DNA of 64,000 nucleotides from Porticoccus litoralis (GCF_030676955.1 NZ_JAUUUU010000001.1:744001-808000), one strand, 5' to 3'; positions 52,045 through 60,870 are shown, counted from the first letter of the stretch. Made by a program: numbers and translations. Notes: generated by a model not told the origin, from the sequence alone.

Positions 52045-54273
52045 TTACATTTCAAAACGATCCAGATTCATCACCTTGGTCCAGGCCGCAACGAAGTCGT
52101 TAACGAACTGGCCACTGGCATCGTCCGCCGCGTAGAACTCAGCAACGGCACGCAACTCAGAGCTGGAACCAAACACCAGGTCTACCGGAGAAGCAGACCA
52201 GCGTTTCTTGCCGGAGCTGCGATCAACACCGTCGTAAACACCTGCTTTATCAGACTTCTGCCACTGGGTGGACATGTCCAGCAGATTGACGAAGAAGTCA
52301 TTGCTTAAAGTTCCGGGTTTGTCGGTGAACACACCCTGCTTGCTGCCACCAGCATTGGCGTTCAGCGCACGCATACCACCTACCAACACGGTCATTTCCG
52401 GTACGGTCAGGCTCAGCAGGTCTGCCTTGTCGATCAGCATCTCTGCAGGGGACAGGCGGCTGTTTTTGCCATAGTAGTTACGGAAACCATCAGCGGCAGG
52501 CTCCAGGTAGGCAAAGGACTCTACGTCTGTCTGTTCCTGAGAAGCATCAGTGCGGCCGGGATGGAAGGGCACGGTCACGTTATGACCCGCATCCTTGGCA
52601 GCTTTTTCAATGCCTGCAGCACCGCCCAGCACGATTAGGTCAGCCAGTGAGATTTTCTTGCCGCCCTTCTGGGCACCGTTGAAATCCTTCTGGATAGCCA
52701 TCAGCTTGCCAATCACTTTCACCAGCTCGTCGTGATCGTTCACCGCCCAGTTGCTCTGGGGAGCAAGACGAATCCGCGCACCATTGGCACCACCACGCAT
52801 ATCCGTGTCACGGAATGTTGACGCAGAGGCCCAGGCAGTTCTGACCAGCTCAGGCACGGTCAGACCGGAATCGAGAATCTTGCCCTTGAGGCTGGCAACA
52901 TCCTTATCATCAACCAGCTTGTGATCAACCGCCGGTACCGGGTCTTGCCAGATCAACACGTCTTTGGGCGCTTCGCCACCCACATAACGGGCACTTGGAC
53001 CCATATCGCGGTGGGTCAATTTGAACCAGGCACGGGCAAAGGCATCGTTGAAGGCATCCGGGTTTTTGGCAAAACGCTCGGATATCTTGCGGTAGGCAGG
53101 GTCTTCACGCAGTGACAGGTCTGTGGTCAACATCACAATCGGGTTGCGTTTACCTTCGATGTGAGCATCCGGGGCCAATTCGTGAAGGGCCTTGTCTTTG
53201 GGAATCCACTGCACAGCACCCGCCGGGCTCTTGGTCATTTCCCACTCGAAGTTCAGCAGGTTTTGCAGGAAGGCCGTGGTCCACTGGGTAGGCGTGGGTG
53301 TCCAGGCACCTTCCAGACCACTGGTAATGGTGTCTTCAGCATTACCCTTGCCACAGGTGTTTTTCCAACCCAAGCCCTGCTCTTCCAAAGCCGAGCCAGC
53401 CGGGTCTGCACCAACACACTTACCCGGACCTCGGGCACCGTGGGTTTTACCCAGGGTGTGACCACCGGCGATCAAGGCAACGGTTTCCTCGTCGTTCATG
53501 CCCATGCGGCCAAAGGTGTCACGGATATCCGCAGCGGCGGCAATTGGGTCACCGGTGTGGCCGGTAGGGCCTTCCGGGTTCACGTAAATCAGACCCATCT
53601 GTACAGCCGCCAGCGGGTTTTCAAGATCACGCTTGCCACTGTAGCGTTTGCTGTCATCCAACCATTTGGTTTCCGGACCCCAGTACACCAGGTCAGCTTC
53701 CCAGTCATCGGCACGACCACCGGCAAAGCCGAATGTCTTGAAGCCCGCTTTTTCCAGCGCGACGTTACCAGCCAGCACCATCAGGTCGGCCCAGGAAACA
53801 TCACGACCATATTTTTTCTTCACCGGCCACAACAGGCGACGCGCCTTGTCGAGGTTGGCGTTGTCCGGCCAGCTGTTCAGCGGCTCAAAACGTTGCTGAC
53901 CTCCATCAGCACCACCACGGCCATCTTGCGCCCGGTAGGTACCGGCACTGTGCCAGGCCATGCGAATAAACAGGCCTGCGTAGGTGCCCCAGTCAGCGGG
54001 CCACCAATCCTGCGAGGTGGTCATTTCCTTGGCGATGTCCGCTTTCAGCGCATCCAGGTCTACCTTTTCAAAGGCCTTGGCGTAGTCAAAATCAGCGCCC
54101 ATCGGGTTGGAGCGGGCGTCATGTGCACGCAACGCGCCGAGGTCCAGCCGGTCTGGCCACCAGAATTCATTGGACATGGTATCCGCGTGCATGGGTTCAG
54201 CATGCACCGTTGTCGCCACCGGCGACATGATGACGGCCAATGCCGCCAACACAGGTATAGTTATCGTTTTCAT
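52045..54273 (-). CDS. katG: exported catalase-peroxidase KatG
   Basis: 742 residues from the ATG at 54273, with GGGGAAAC upstream. The first about 25 residues form a signal peptide (ITIPVLAALAVIMSPVATTVHA), unlike ordinary cytosolic KatG, so the enzyme should be periplasmic. The distal residues Arg104, Trp107 and His108 are in FIRMAWHSAGTYR, the Tyr of the Met-Tyr-Trp adduct in GLIYVNPEGPTGH and the Met in GRMGMNDEE, and the proximal histidine in LIAGGHTLGKTHG. The C-terminal half is the usual degenerate duplicate. It removes hydrogen peroxide with a haem. Terminator downstream; AT-rich divergent region upstream shared with the carbonic anhydrase. Confidence 0.93.
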   Translation of the reverse strand: MKTITIPVLAALAVIMSPVATTVHAEPMHADTMSNEFWWPDRLDLGALRAHDARSNPMGADFDYAKAFEKVDLDALKADIAKEMTTSQDWWPADWGTYAGLFIRMAWHSAGTYRAQDGRGGADGGQQRFEPLNSWPDNANLDKARRLLWPVKKKYGRDVSWADLMVLAGNVALEKAGFKTFGFAGGRADDWEADLVYWGPETKWLDDSKRYSGKRDLENPLAAVQMGLIYVNPEGPTGHTGDPIAAAADIRDTFGRMGMNDEETVALIAGGHTLGKTHGARGPGKCVGADPAGSALEEQGLGWKNTCGKGNAEDTITSGLEGAWTPTPTQWTTAFLQNLLNFEWEMTKSPAGAVQWIPKDKALHELAPDAHIEGKRNPIVMLTTDLSLREDPAYRKISERFAKNPDAFNDAFARAWFKLTHRDMGPSARYVGGEAPKDVLIWQDPVPAVDHKLVDDKDVASLKGKILDSGLTVPELVRTAWASASTFRDTDMRGGANGARIRLAPQSNWAVNDHDELVKVIGKLMAIQKDFNGAQKGGKKISLADLIVLGGAAGIEKAAKDAGHNVTVPFHPGRTDASQEQTDVESFAYLEPAADGFRNYYGKNSRLSPAEMLIDKADLLSLTVPEMTVLVGGMRALNANAGGSKQGVFTDKPGTLSNDFFVNLLDMSTQWQKSDKAGVYDGVDRSSGKKRWSASPVDLVFGSSSELRAVAEFYAADDASGQFVNDFVAAWTKVMNLDRFEM

Positions 54274-54699
54274 TGAGTTGTTTCCCCTCGATTTATGATC
54301 TATCCGGGATAGAAATATAGTTGGCAAATAGCTGTTGCGATATTTTGTTAGTGCTATGGGGTGAATAGAATTTCTTTATCAGAGAGCACAAAGCCCGTCT
54401 CAGACTGTATAGCAAGAAGGAAAAAATAGACGCTAAAAAATTTTAATTTCCACTCTATGTTAATAGTTGTTGTATTCGCTGCTTCCTTTCTTTCACTAGC
54501 TATTAACCAAGTCGTAAAAAAATTATTTAACCCCCCAAAAGATACATTTTTTTACAAAAAACAGCCGACAGATGATTGAAATAAATTCCCCTAAAAATGT
54601 ATTTTTACACCTCAATTTTTTAACTTTTACAACAAATTACAACTATTAACATACGATTATTATTTGCTTGCAAATAAATACAAAAATGGACAGATTATT
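54274..54699. promoter_or_regulatory. AT-rich divergent promoter region katG / carbonic anhydrase
   Basis: 426 bases without a gene, markedly A+T rich, and the control region for both outward-facing genes. ATAG tetranucleotides occur at 54309, 54317 and 54328 with a CTAT at 54354, the last three being spaced by about 11 or more bases, which resembles a degenerate OxyR site but is not convincing. The palindrome at 54660 is nearest the carbonic anhydrase start. Confidence 0.5.
54660..54677. repeat. inverted repeat TTATTTGC-TT-GCAAATAA before the carbonic anhydrase
   Basis: 8-base perfect arms 22 bases before the ATG at 54700, overlapping the place for the ribosome site. It could be an operator or a leader hairpin. 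Confidence 0.45.
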
Positions 54700-55482
54700 A
54701 TGAAACAGGTAGTTATTGCACTCATGTCACTCACATTCCTGCTCGGCACCGCCCACGCAGGAGAATCAGCCAGCAACGCAACATGCGAAGGGTTTGGCCC
54801 CCAAACTCCCCGCGACATCGACCAGAAGGACGGGGATAACCCTGTAAAATTTTCTCTGGCAAAACCCGCCTCGGAAATGAACCTGTGTAACATCCACTTT
54901 CACGAAGGTGCCGAACACAAGGCCAAGGCTTTCTCCATTTATAAGGGAGAGGGTGACCACGGCTACGGCGGCGGATACCAGTGCGGTATCAGCAAAGAAC
55001 TTTCTGAAGCAGAACTGGCTCCCACCAAGGAGTCGATCTGTAAAGGTGATCACGGCGAGTTGAAACCGGGTGATACCATCGAGGTACACTGGGTACACAC
55101 CTCCTGTGATGTCGAGCCTGGGCCAACGCTGGGTTCATGTCTCTCCAAAGGATGTGGCAACCCGGAACTGCGCGTTGAAACCCAGGTGTTCACCCTGGTG
55201 AATGACCCCAACGCCCTTGACTTCAACGACTTGGAACAGGCCAGCGACCTGCCCACCAACACCGGTACACCGGTTCAGTTCCTGGGTTCCACCACCGGCC
55301 CGAGTTACACCGAAGCGGTTTGTTCACCCTACCAGGTCACCTGGAGTGTCCGGCCCCAGTGTGCCAAGCTCGATATCAACACAGTTGGCGAATGGTGTAA
55401 GGGCAACACCTTTGACGAGGACCACGCGCACGGCGTTCGCAAGCTGGTGACCAATCCGAAGTTGCTGTCGGATATTGAATAA
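54700..55482 (+). CDS. exported delta-class carbonic anhydrase
   Basis: 260 residues from the ATG at 54700; a TTG at 54664 is less likely. Signal peptide: VVIALMSLTFLLGTAHA. The mature protein has the delta-class pattern with NIHFHEGAEHK (His66, His68, His73) and HWVHTSCDVEPGP (His130, His133), the expected zinc-binding and active-site region, plus several cysteines (29, 63, 95, 114, 136, 147, 152) suited to disulfides in the periplasm. Family knowledge: the class was described from diatoms and dinoflagellates; bacterial relatives exist but are little studied. It would interconvert CO2 and bicarbonate. Alternative: a relative of the cadmium (zeta) repeat. The divergent neighbour is katG. Confidence 0.78.
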   Translation: MKQVVIALMSLTFLLGTAHAGESASNATCEGFGPQTPRDIDQKDGDNPVKFSLAKPASEMNLCNIHFHEGAEHKAKAFSIYKGEGDHGYGGGYQCGISKELSEAELAPTKESICKGDHGELKPGDTIEVHWVHTSCDVEPGPTLGSCLSKGCGNPELRVETQVFTLVNDPNALDFNDLEQASDLPTNTGTPVQFLGSTTGPSYTEAVCSPYQVTWSVRPQCAKLDINTVGEWCKGNTFDEDHAHGVRKLVTNPKLLSDIE

Positions 55483-55526
55483 CACACCCGCTGTGTAATC
55501 GCGCGGTATAACCCGCCGCGATATGG

Positions 55527-55558
55527 GAAGCCGGGCTTTTTCGCCCGGCTTCTTTCAT
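55527..55558 (+). terminator. Rho-independent terminator of the carbonic anhydrase gene
   Basis: Perfect 10-base stem GAAGCCGGGC / GCCCGGCTTC with loop TTTTTC and a short T-rich tail, 45 bases after the stop. Confidence 0.85.
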
Positions 55559-55667
55559 TCTGCCGATAGCTTCTGGCAATACCCAGTTTCCGCTACAATC
55601 CCAAACTTGCTCAGGGCCGGGAATTTTCCGGCGCAACACAGATAAATAGACTCAGGCAAGTTACCCA

Positions 55668-57332
55668 ATGGCTCAATACGTTTACACCATGAACCGGGTG
55701 GGGAAAGTTGTTCCGCCCAAACGCCAGATCCTCAAGGATATCTCTCTGTCTTTCTTCCCCGGCGCCAAGATCGGCGTACTGGGACTGAATGGTGCCGGTA
55801 AATCTACCCTGCTGAAAATTATGGCCGGTATCGACACCGATATTCAGGGCGAAGCCCGGCCCATGCCCGACATCAAGGTCGGCTACCTGCCCCAGGAACC
55901 ACAGCTTGACCCGGGAAAAGACGTGCGCGGCAATGTCGAGGACGGTGTGCGCGAAGCGGTGGACGCCCTGAAGGGACTGGATGAGGTCTATGCCGCCTAC
56001 GCGGAACCGGATGCGGATTTTGACAAGCTGGCAAAACGCCAGGGCGAGCTGGAAAACATTATTGAAGCCTGGGACGCCCACAACCTGAACCATACGCTGG
56101 AGGTAGCTGCCGACGCCCTGCGTCTGCCGCCGTGGGATGCGGACGTCACCAAGCTGTCCGGTGGTGAAAAGCGTCGGGTCGCGCTGTGCCGCCTGCTGCT
56201 GTCAAAACCCGACATGATTTTGCTCGACGAACCCACCAACCACCTGGATGCGGAATCTGTATTCTGGCTGGAAAAATTTCTTGAGGAATTTCCCGGCACC
56301 GTGGTCGCGGTCACCCACGACCGCTACTTCCTCGACAACGTCGCTGGCTGGATTCTCGAACTGGACCGTGGCCACGGCATCCCCTACGAGGGTAACTACA
56401 CCACCTGGCTGGAAGCTAAGGAACAACGCCTGGAAGTGGAACAGAAGCAGGAAGATGCCCGCCAGCGCACCATCAAGCACGAACTGGAATGGGTACGCCA
56501 GAATCCGAAAGGCCGCCACGCCAAGAACAAGGCCCGTCTGGCCCGCTTTGACGAAATGAATTCCCAGGAATTCCAGGCCCGCAACGAAACCAACGAAATC
56601 TATATTCCACCGGGTCCGCGCCTCGGGGACAAAGTGATCGAACTTGACGGTGTGTGCAAAAGTTTTGGCAACGAATTGCTGATCGACAACCTCACCCTGA
56701 GTGTGCCGAAGGGCGCTGTGGTGGGTATTGTCGGGGGTAACGGCGCCGGTAAATCCACCCTGCTGCGCATGATTGCCGGTACCGAACAACCAGACAGCGG
56801 CACGATCACCCTGGGAGAGACCGTGGAAGTCGCCTTTGTGGAACAGAGCCGCGAAAATCTTGATGACAAGAAAACAGTCTGGGAAGCAGTATCCGATGGC
56901 CAGGACATCCTGCATATCGGCAACTACCAGGTACCGTCACGGGCCTACGTGGGTCGTTTCAACTTCAAAGGCAGCGACCAGCAGAAGCGCGTCGGCGAAT
57001 TGTCCGGCGGTGAACGCGGCCGACTGCACCTGGCCAATACCCTGAAGCAGGGTGCCAACGTGCTGCTGCTCGACGAACCATCCAATGACCTGGACGTGGA
57101 AACCCTGCGCGCCCTGGAAGAAGCCATCCAGAACTTTCCCGGCTGTGTGCTGGTGATTTCTCACGATCGCTGGTTCCTGGACCGTATCGCCACCCATATC
57201 CTCGCCTACGAGGGCAACAGTGAAGTGGTGTTCTTCGAGGGCGACTACACCGAGTACCATGAAGATTTCATCAAGCGCAACGGCGAAAATGCCACACCCC
57301 AGCGCATGAAATACAAGCGCCTGAAAAGCTGA
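55668..57332 (+). CDS. ettA: energy-dependent translational throttle protein EttA (ABC-F)
   Basis: 554 residues, cytosolic with no membrane segment. Two ABC cassettes: the first with GLNGAGKSTLLKIMAG (39-54) and LSGGEKRRVALCRLL, the second with GGNGAGKSTLLRMIAG and LSGGERGRLHLANTL. The linker between them (about 250-310) holds the P-site tRNA interaction motif VRQNPKGRHAKNKARL. EttA binds the ribosomal E site and gates elongation by the ATP/ADP ratio. Highly conserved. It stands alone, with no strong terminator behind it; a hairpin without T run lies at 57345-57372. Confidence 0.96.
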   Translation: MAQYVYTMNRVGKVVPPKRQILKDISLSFFPGAKIGVLGLNGAGKSTLLKIMAGIDTDIQGEARPMPDIKVGYLPQEPQLDPGKDVRGNVEDGVREAVDALKGLDEVYAAYAEPDADFDKLAKRQGELENIIEAWDAHNLNHTLEVAADALRLPPWDADVTKLSGGEKRRVALCRLLLSKPDMILLDEPTNHLDAESVFWLEKFLEEFPGTVVAVTHDRYFLDNVAGWILELDRGHGIPYEGNYTTWLEAKEQRLEVEQKQEDARQRTIKHELEWVRQNPKGRHAKNKARLARFDEMNSQEFQARNETNEIYIPPGPRLGDKVIELDGVCKSFGNELLIDNLTLSVPKGAVVGIVGGNGAGKSTLLRMIAGTEQPDSGTITLGETVEVAFVEQSRENLDDKKTVWEAVSDGQDILHIGNYQVPSRAYVGRFNFKGSDQQKRVGELSGGERGRLHLANTLKQGANVLLLDEPSNDLDVETLRALEEAIQNFPGCVLVISHDRWFLDRIATHILAYEGNSEVVFFEGDYTEYHEDFIKRNGENATPQRMKYKRLKS

Positions 57333-57491
57333 TCATGGTCTTTACCCGCACCGCCGCTACCGGTGGTGCGGGAATTTCAGGGCCCAAATAGAAACCGCAG
57401 CTGTGATCCACTGCGCGTTTCCCCGCCAGACAGTTGCCCACTTCAGGCAAAATACCTATTCTGAAAACCGGAATCTTTTCAGGGACGCGCC

Positions 57492-58067
57492 ATGACTGTT
57501 TTTATTTTTATTCTTCTGGGCCTGGTGATACTCGTCGCCGGATACATCATTACCCTCTACAACAATCTGGTGGCTCTGAAGCACCGTGTTTCTCAGGCAT
57601 GGTCCAACATTGATATTCTGCTCAAACAACGCCATGAGGAGCTGCCGAAGCTGGTCGCCACCTGTAAGGAATATATGGAATACGAGCAGGCTACCCTGGA
57701 GCGCGTCATCAGTGCTCGCAACATGGTTTCCAACGCCGCCTCCAACAACGACCTTGCCGCACTGGGTGTTGCAGAAACCACTCTACGCAAAGGCCTGGGA
57801 CAGTTGTTTGCATTGGCGGAAAACTACCCCGACCTGAAAGCCAACGATTCCTTCCGTCACCTGCAAGCTCGTATCTCAGACCTGGAGAACGGCATTGCCG
57901 ACCGCCGCGAGCTGTATAACGACGTGGTCAACCAGAACAACACTCGCATTGAACAGTTTCCAGATGTGCTGGTGGCCAATTTTTTCAAGTTTGGCCCGAA
58001 AGAGTTGCTGGAATTCAGTGATGAGGAAACAACCGATGTGGACATCAAGGGGCTGTTTCATTCCTGA
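57492..58067 (+). CDS. LemA family protein
   Basis: 191 residues. The N-terminal membrane helix (FIFILLGLVILVAGYIITLY) is followed by a helical bundle: VALKHRVSQAWSNIDILLKQRHEELPKLVA (given in parts: VALKHRVSQAWSNID, LLKQRHEELPKLVA) and LENGIADRRELYNDVVN, the LemA hallmark. The C-terminal part extends to VDIKGLF. LemA proteins are membrane-anchored, of unknown biochemical role. Immediately downstream, after 72 bases, is a GIDE-domain protein, a frequent pairing. Complete. Confidence 0.92.
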   Translation: MTVFIFILLGLVILVAGYIITLYNNLVALKHRVSQAWSNIDILLKQRHEELPKLVATCKEYMEYEQATLERVISARNMVSNAASNNDLAALGVAETTLRKGLGQLFALAENYPDLKANDSFRHLQARISDLENGIADRRELYNDVVNQNNTRIEQFPDVLVANFFKFGPKELLEFSDEETTDVDIKGLFHS

Positions 58068-58139
58068 AGCCCTTCACGTCACTCTACCAGTCTCTGTTAA
58101 CACCGCTGTGACGGATACCAACCCATGGGCTTAGCCTGA

Positions 58140-59105
58140 ATGGATTTGACCAGCCTGTTTTGTGCCGACTGTGTGCGCCATATGCCGTCGATGGAGTTTG
58201 CTCTGTGGCTAGCCGTCACCGCCGGCATTTCTCTTTTCAGCTTGAGAAAAGGGCATCGACAGTTCAAACGTGCGCGTCTGATCGAGGATATGCCGACATC
58301 GAAAATTCGCTCCGCCAGCCAGGGCTATACGGAACTGATCGGCGTGGCCGAAAACCGGGGCATCACACTTTCATCCCCGCTGAGCGGCTCACCCTGTGTT
58401 TGGTGGCGTTACACCATTGAGAAATACCAGCGTTCCGGCAAATCCAGCCACTGGGTGACCGTGGAGAAGCACGCCTACCAACAGCCTTTCAACCTACGCG
58501 ACAATACTGGAGTTTGTGAAATTGACCCCGAGGGCGCAGATATCAGCTGCCGACACCATCATGTCTGGTATGGCAGTACACGCCGCCCCGTCAGCTTGCT
58601 GGTGCCGCCCCGACACCGGAACAATTTTCTCGGCCTGAAGACATCCATTGGTTTTTCGGGCCGCTACCGCTATACGGAATACCTGATATTGGAGGGTGAC
58701 CCTATTTATGCCCTGGGTGATTTCGTCAGCGACCGTGCCGGCCAGCGCAGTCTCACCCCGGAACAGATACAGGGTGACATTTTGCGCACCTGGAAAGGGG
58801 ATTTCGCCGCACTGCTGGAAAAATTTGATCACAATAACGATGGACAACTGGATGCGAGAGAATGGCAGCTTGTCCGCGAGGCGGCTCTGGATGAAGCACG
58901 ACGCCAACAGTCAGAAATATCGGGGCAACCCCTGCAGCACCAACTGGCAAAACCCCGTCACGAAGGGCTGCCGTTCATTATTGGCAGTGCCGAACAGGAA
59001 CAGCTCAGCAGCCGTTTTCGGCGCGGAGCCCTGCTGTATTCAGGCGGGTTTCTGGCAGCGGGATCAATGGCCAGCTGGTTGCTTGGCGCTCGCCTGCTGG
59101 GCTAG
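58140..59105 (+). CDS. GIDE-domain membrane protein with an EF-hand
   Basis: 321 residues. One membrane helix near the N-terminus (FALWLAVTAGISLFSL, about 20-35) and one at the C-terminus (GGFLAAGSMASWLLGARLL), enclosing a GIDE domain (about 60-200): SPCVWWRYTIEKYQ, the SHWVTVEKHAYQQPF patch and RYRYTEYLILEGDPIYALG, as in the eukaryotic E3 ligase MULAN but without a RING. At 230-241 is a complete EF-hand loop, DHNNDGQLDARE, with all five calcium ligands. Function unknown; LemA and GIDE proteins are often neighbours in bacteria. The ATG at 58140 has no strong ribosome site. Confidence 0.82.
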   Translation: MDLTSLFCADCVRHMPSMEFALWLAVTAGISLFSLRKGHRQFKRARLIEDMPTSKIRSASQGYTELIGVAENRGITLSSPLSGSPCVWWRYTIEKYQRSGKSSHWVTVEKHAYQQPFNLRDNTGVCEIDPEGADISCRHHHVWYGSTRRPVSLLVPPRHRNNFLGLKTSIGFSGRYRYTEYLILEGDPIYALGDFVSDRAGQRSLTPEQIQGDILRTWKGDFAALLEKFDHNNDGQLDAREWQLVREAALDEARRQQSEISGQPLQHQLAKPRHEGLPFIIGSAEQEQLSSRFRRGALLYSGGFLAAGSMASWLLGARLLG

Positions 59106-59111
59106 CCGGGT

Positions 59112-59447
59112 TTAGTAAAAAACCGCCAGCCAGATGGTTTCTGTGTCGGGGTCAGTCCAGGCCACACGGTGCTTGCGGTGGGCCGGAATGGCCACATAGT
59201 CACCCACTTCCATGGTCATGTATTCGCCGTTGTCGAACTCCAGCTTACCCCGCCCCTGCATGATGATAATCAGTTCATTTTCCGGCTGGTCGTACCAGAA
59301 ACCCTCGGGTGAACTCTGGCCGCGGGAGATAATGCGCTGAATGCGGGTAAAGTCGGTGACAATCACATCCTCGAACAACTCATCCATGGTGATGACCGGG
59401 ATATTTGAAAAAAGGTTGCCCACCGTCACCGGGCTATTTGACGCCAT
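59112..59447 (-). CDS. cupin-domain protein
   Basis: 111 residues from the ATG at 59447, which overlaps the stop of the gene upstream (TGATG). A small double-stranded beta-helix (about 35-110) with ENELIIIMQGRGKLEF, the turn GDYVAIPAHRKHRVAW with three histidine/lysine positions and a C-terminal WLAVFY. The histidine and glutamate positions would hold a metal, but no catalytic activity can be named. It is the last gene of a minus-strand run SPOR-DUF393-cupin. Confidence 0.75.
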   Translation of the reverse strand: MASNSPVTVGNLFSNIPVITMDELFEDVIVTDFTRIQRIISRGQSSPEGFWYDQPENELIIIMQGRGKLEFDNGEYMTMEVGDYVAIPAHRKHRVAWTDPDTETIWLAVFY

Positions 59448-59827
59448 CAAATTCTTCCTTCTCGGGTTAGTCGGCGGTGCACCCACCAACGATACAATCG
59501 ACTGACCAGTGGTCGTATGACCGGCAAGCCAATCAGCCAACCGATCGGCTTGAGCAGTGTCGCCCGCGCCATCAACAACCGGTAGGCATCAATTTCTGAA
59601 CTGATGTTGCCCTGTTCATCCTGCACATGCAACTCCGTGAGCGCTTTGCGGGGATCGATACCCAGAGCGTTCAACGTGTCATCTGCACCGGTGATATCCA
59701 CCCAGCAGACATTGTTATTTTTTCCGGTGAGTTTCTGGTAGTTGTCCCGGTCACGCACACAGGTCGGGCAGGCTCCGTCGAAATAGACAGTCAGTTTTTC
59801 AGGTTTGTTTGTGGCTTGTTTAGCCAT
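59447..59827 (-). CDS. DUF393 (DCC) thiol-disulfide oxidoreductase-like protein
   Basis: 126 residues from the ATG at 59827, whose first codons overlap the end of the SPOR gene. Thioredoxin-like N-terminal strand with VYFDGACPTCVRDRDNY; the CPTC motif stands in the DCC position, followed by VCWVDITGAD and the hydrophobic C-terminal segment LLKPIGWLIGLPVIRPLVSRLYRWW (in two parts: LLKPIGWLIG, LPVIRPLVSRLYRWW). Members of DUF393 are of unknown role. The tail may bind the membrane. Translation coupled with both neighbours. Confidence 0.8.
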   Translation of the reverse strand: MAKQATNKPEKLTVYFDGACPTCVRDRDNYQKLTGKNNNVCWVDITGADDTLNALGIDPRKALTELHVQDEQGNISSEIDAYRLLMARATLLKPIGWLIGLPVIRPLVSRLYRWWVHRRLTREGRI

Positions 59828-60584
59828 CCACTTCTGCGGCAGCTTGGGCTGTGTTATCCAGTGAGCTGACTGATCTGACCCAGGGCTCAATACCGGGATA
59901 ACGCTCGGATATTTTGCGCCAGGCACTACGAGCCTCTTCCGGGGATGCAAATTCACCCCAGGTCAACACCTGCCAGAGTTGCTTCCGGCTATAGGTTTGG
60001 GAGCGATGTACCGGCAAATCCGCCAGCTTGTGACTTGAGAGAAAACTCTGCAATTGATCGTTATCGGCGAATGCACCCAGTTGCAGGGTATACCCTGAGC
60101 GGGCACCGGAAACATCTATTCCCTTCACCGGCTGCAAGGGCTCGGCCATGGCCTTGACCACCACTGGCTGGGACGGACTATGTTTCTCCGGCTCCGACCA
60201 AACCTCTGACACGGGCTCTGCCACCCTTGGCGAGCGCTTTACTGTCGGCTTCACGGTTGGCCGAGCCCCCTCCTGATGCGGCGGTGTCGCCGTCATGCTG
60301 GGTAGCTGTTCACGCCAATCCCGGCTGGGCAACCCGACAACCTGTGTCGCTTTTACGGGTGTCGAAACTTGTTCCGGCTCGACCGCTGAATCGGTGCTAC
60401 TTGCAGGTGTAGCCGCTATTGCCTTATCGCCGTTCTCGCCCTGCATAACGCAGGACCAGTTGCCGCTGTTGCGGGGTCCATCACACACCCAGCCGACGTA
60501 GGGTTCGTCCGGGGTACTCTGGGAGGCGCAAGCCACCAACAGACTGCTACCCAGCAGCAGACCAATGGCGCGATACTTCATCAT
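59820..60584 (-). CDS. SPOR-domain lipoprotein
   Basis: About 254 residues from the ATG at 60584 (60581 and 60593 are alternatives). The N-terminus is a lipoprotein signal: MKYRAIGLLLGSSLLVACAS with the lipobox LVAC. A long Pro/Ser/Thr-rich middle (about 25-165) separates it from a C-terminal SPOR domain (about 165-250) with YTLQLGAFADNDQLQSFL and WQVLTWGEFASPEEARSAW. SPOR domains bind denuded glycan strands at the division septum. It begins the SPOR-DUF393-cupin operon. Confidence 0.83.
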   Translation of the reverse strand: MMKYRAIGLLLGSSLLVACASQSTPDEPYVGWVCDGPRNSGNWSCVMQGENGDKAIAATPASSTDSAVEPEQVSTPVKATQVVGLPSRDWREQLPSMTATPPHQEGARPTVKPTVKRSPRVAEPVSEVWSEPEKHSPSQPVVVKAMAEPLQPVKGIDVSGARSGYTLQLGAFADNDQLQSFLSSHKLADLPVHRSQTYSRKQLWQVLTWGEFASPEEARSAWRKISERYPGIEPWVRSVSSLDNTAQAAAEVDG

Positions 60585-60600
60585 GCTACACAACTGCCTA

Positions 60601-60870
60601 TTAGATGCCCATGCGATTCAGCGCATCCAGAACCTGCCGAATCACTCCAGCCAGGCGCGGGTGATCGATTTCGAATTCACTTTCTTTCTGCTCAAGTTTT
60701 TCACGCAGGGTGAGATGATGCTCTTCGGGCATTTCACTGCCCTGGGCAATTTTCACCATATCGGACATCAGGTTACCAAATACATCCCGCTCTTCCCGGG
60801 AAATGTTTTTGGCCTTTTCCAGCTCGTCATGTAACTGAGTCAGCTGGTCACGAAGTTCTTCATTTGCCAT
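60601..60870 (-). CDS. DUF4404 family protein
   Basis: 89 residues from the ATG at 60870; a longer start is not family-like. It is helical and charged: MANEELRDQLTQLHDELEKA at the start, then PEEHHLTLREKLEQKESEFE and HPRLAGVIRQVLDALNRMG at the end. That matches DUF4404, a short coiled-coil family of unknown function found in gammaproteobacteria. An AGGAG ribosome site precedes it. It reads towards the SPOR gene with a 16-base gap and is divergent from amtB. Confidence 0.78.
   Translation of the reverse strand: MANEELRDQLTQLHDELEKAKNISREERDVFGNLMSDMVKIAQGSEMPEEHHLTLREKLEQKESEFEIDHPRLAGVIRQVLDALNRMGI

Noticed and set aside
53161..54276. A 371-codon open frame on the plus strand
   Set aside because: It is the exact antisense of katG, lacks a ribosome site and has no family features; it results from the high GC third positions of katG.
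57345..57372. A terminator after ettA
   Set aside because: The CCCGCACC/GGTGCGGG hairpin has no T run, so I note it but do not call it.
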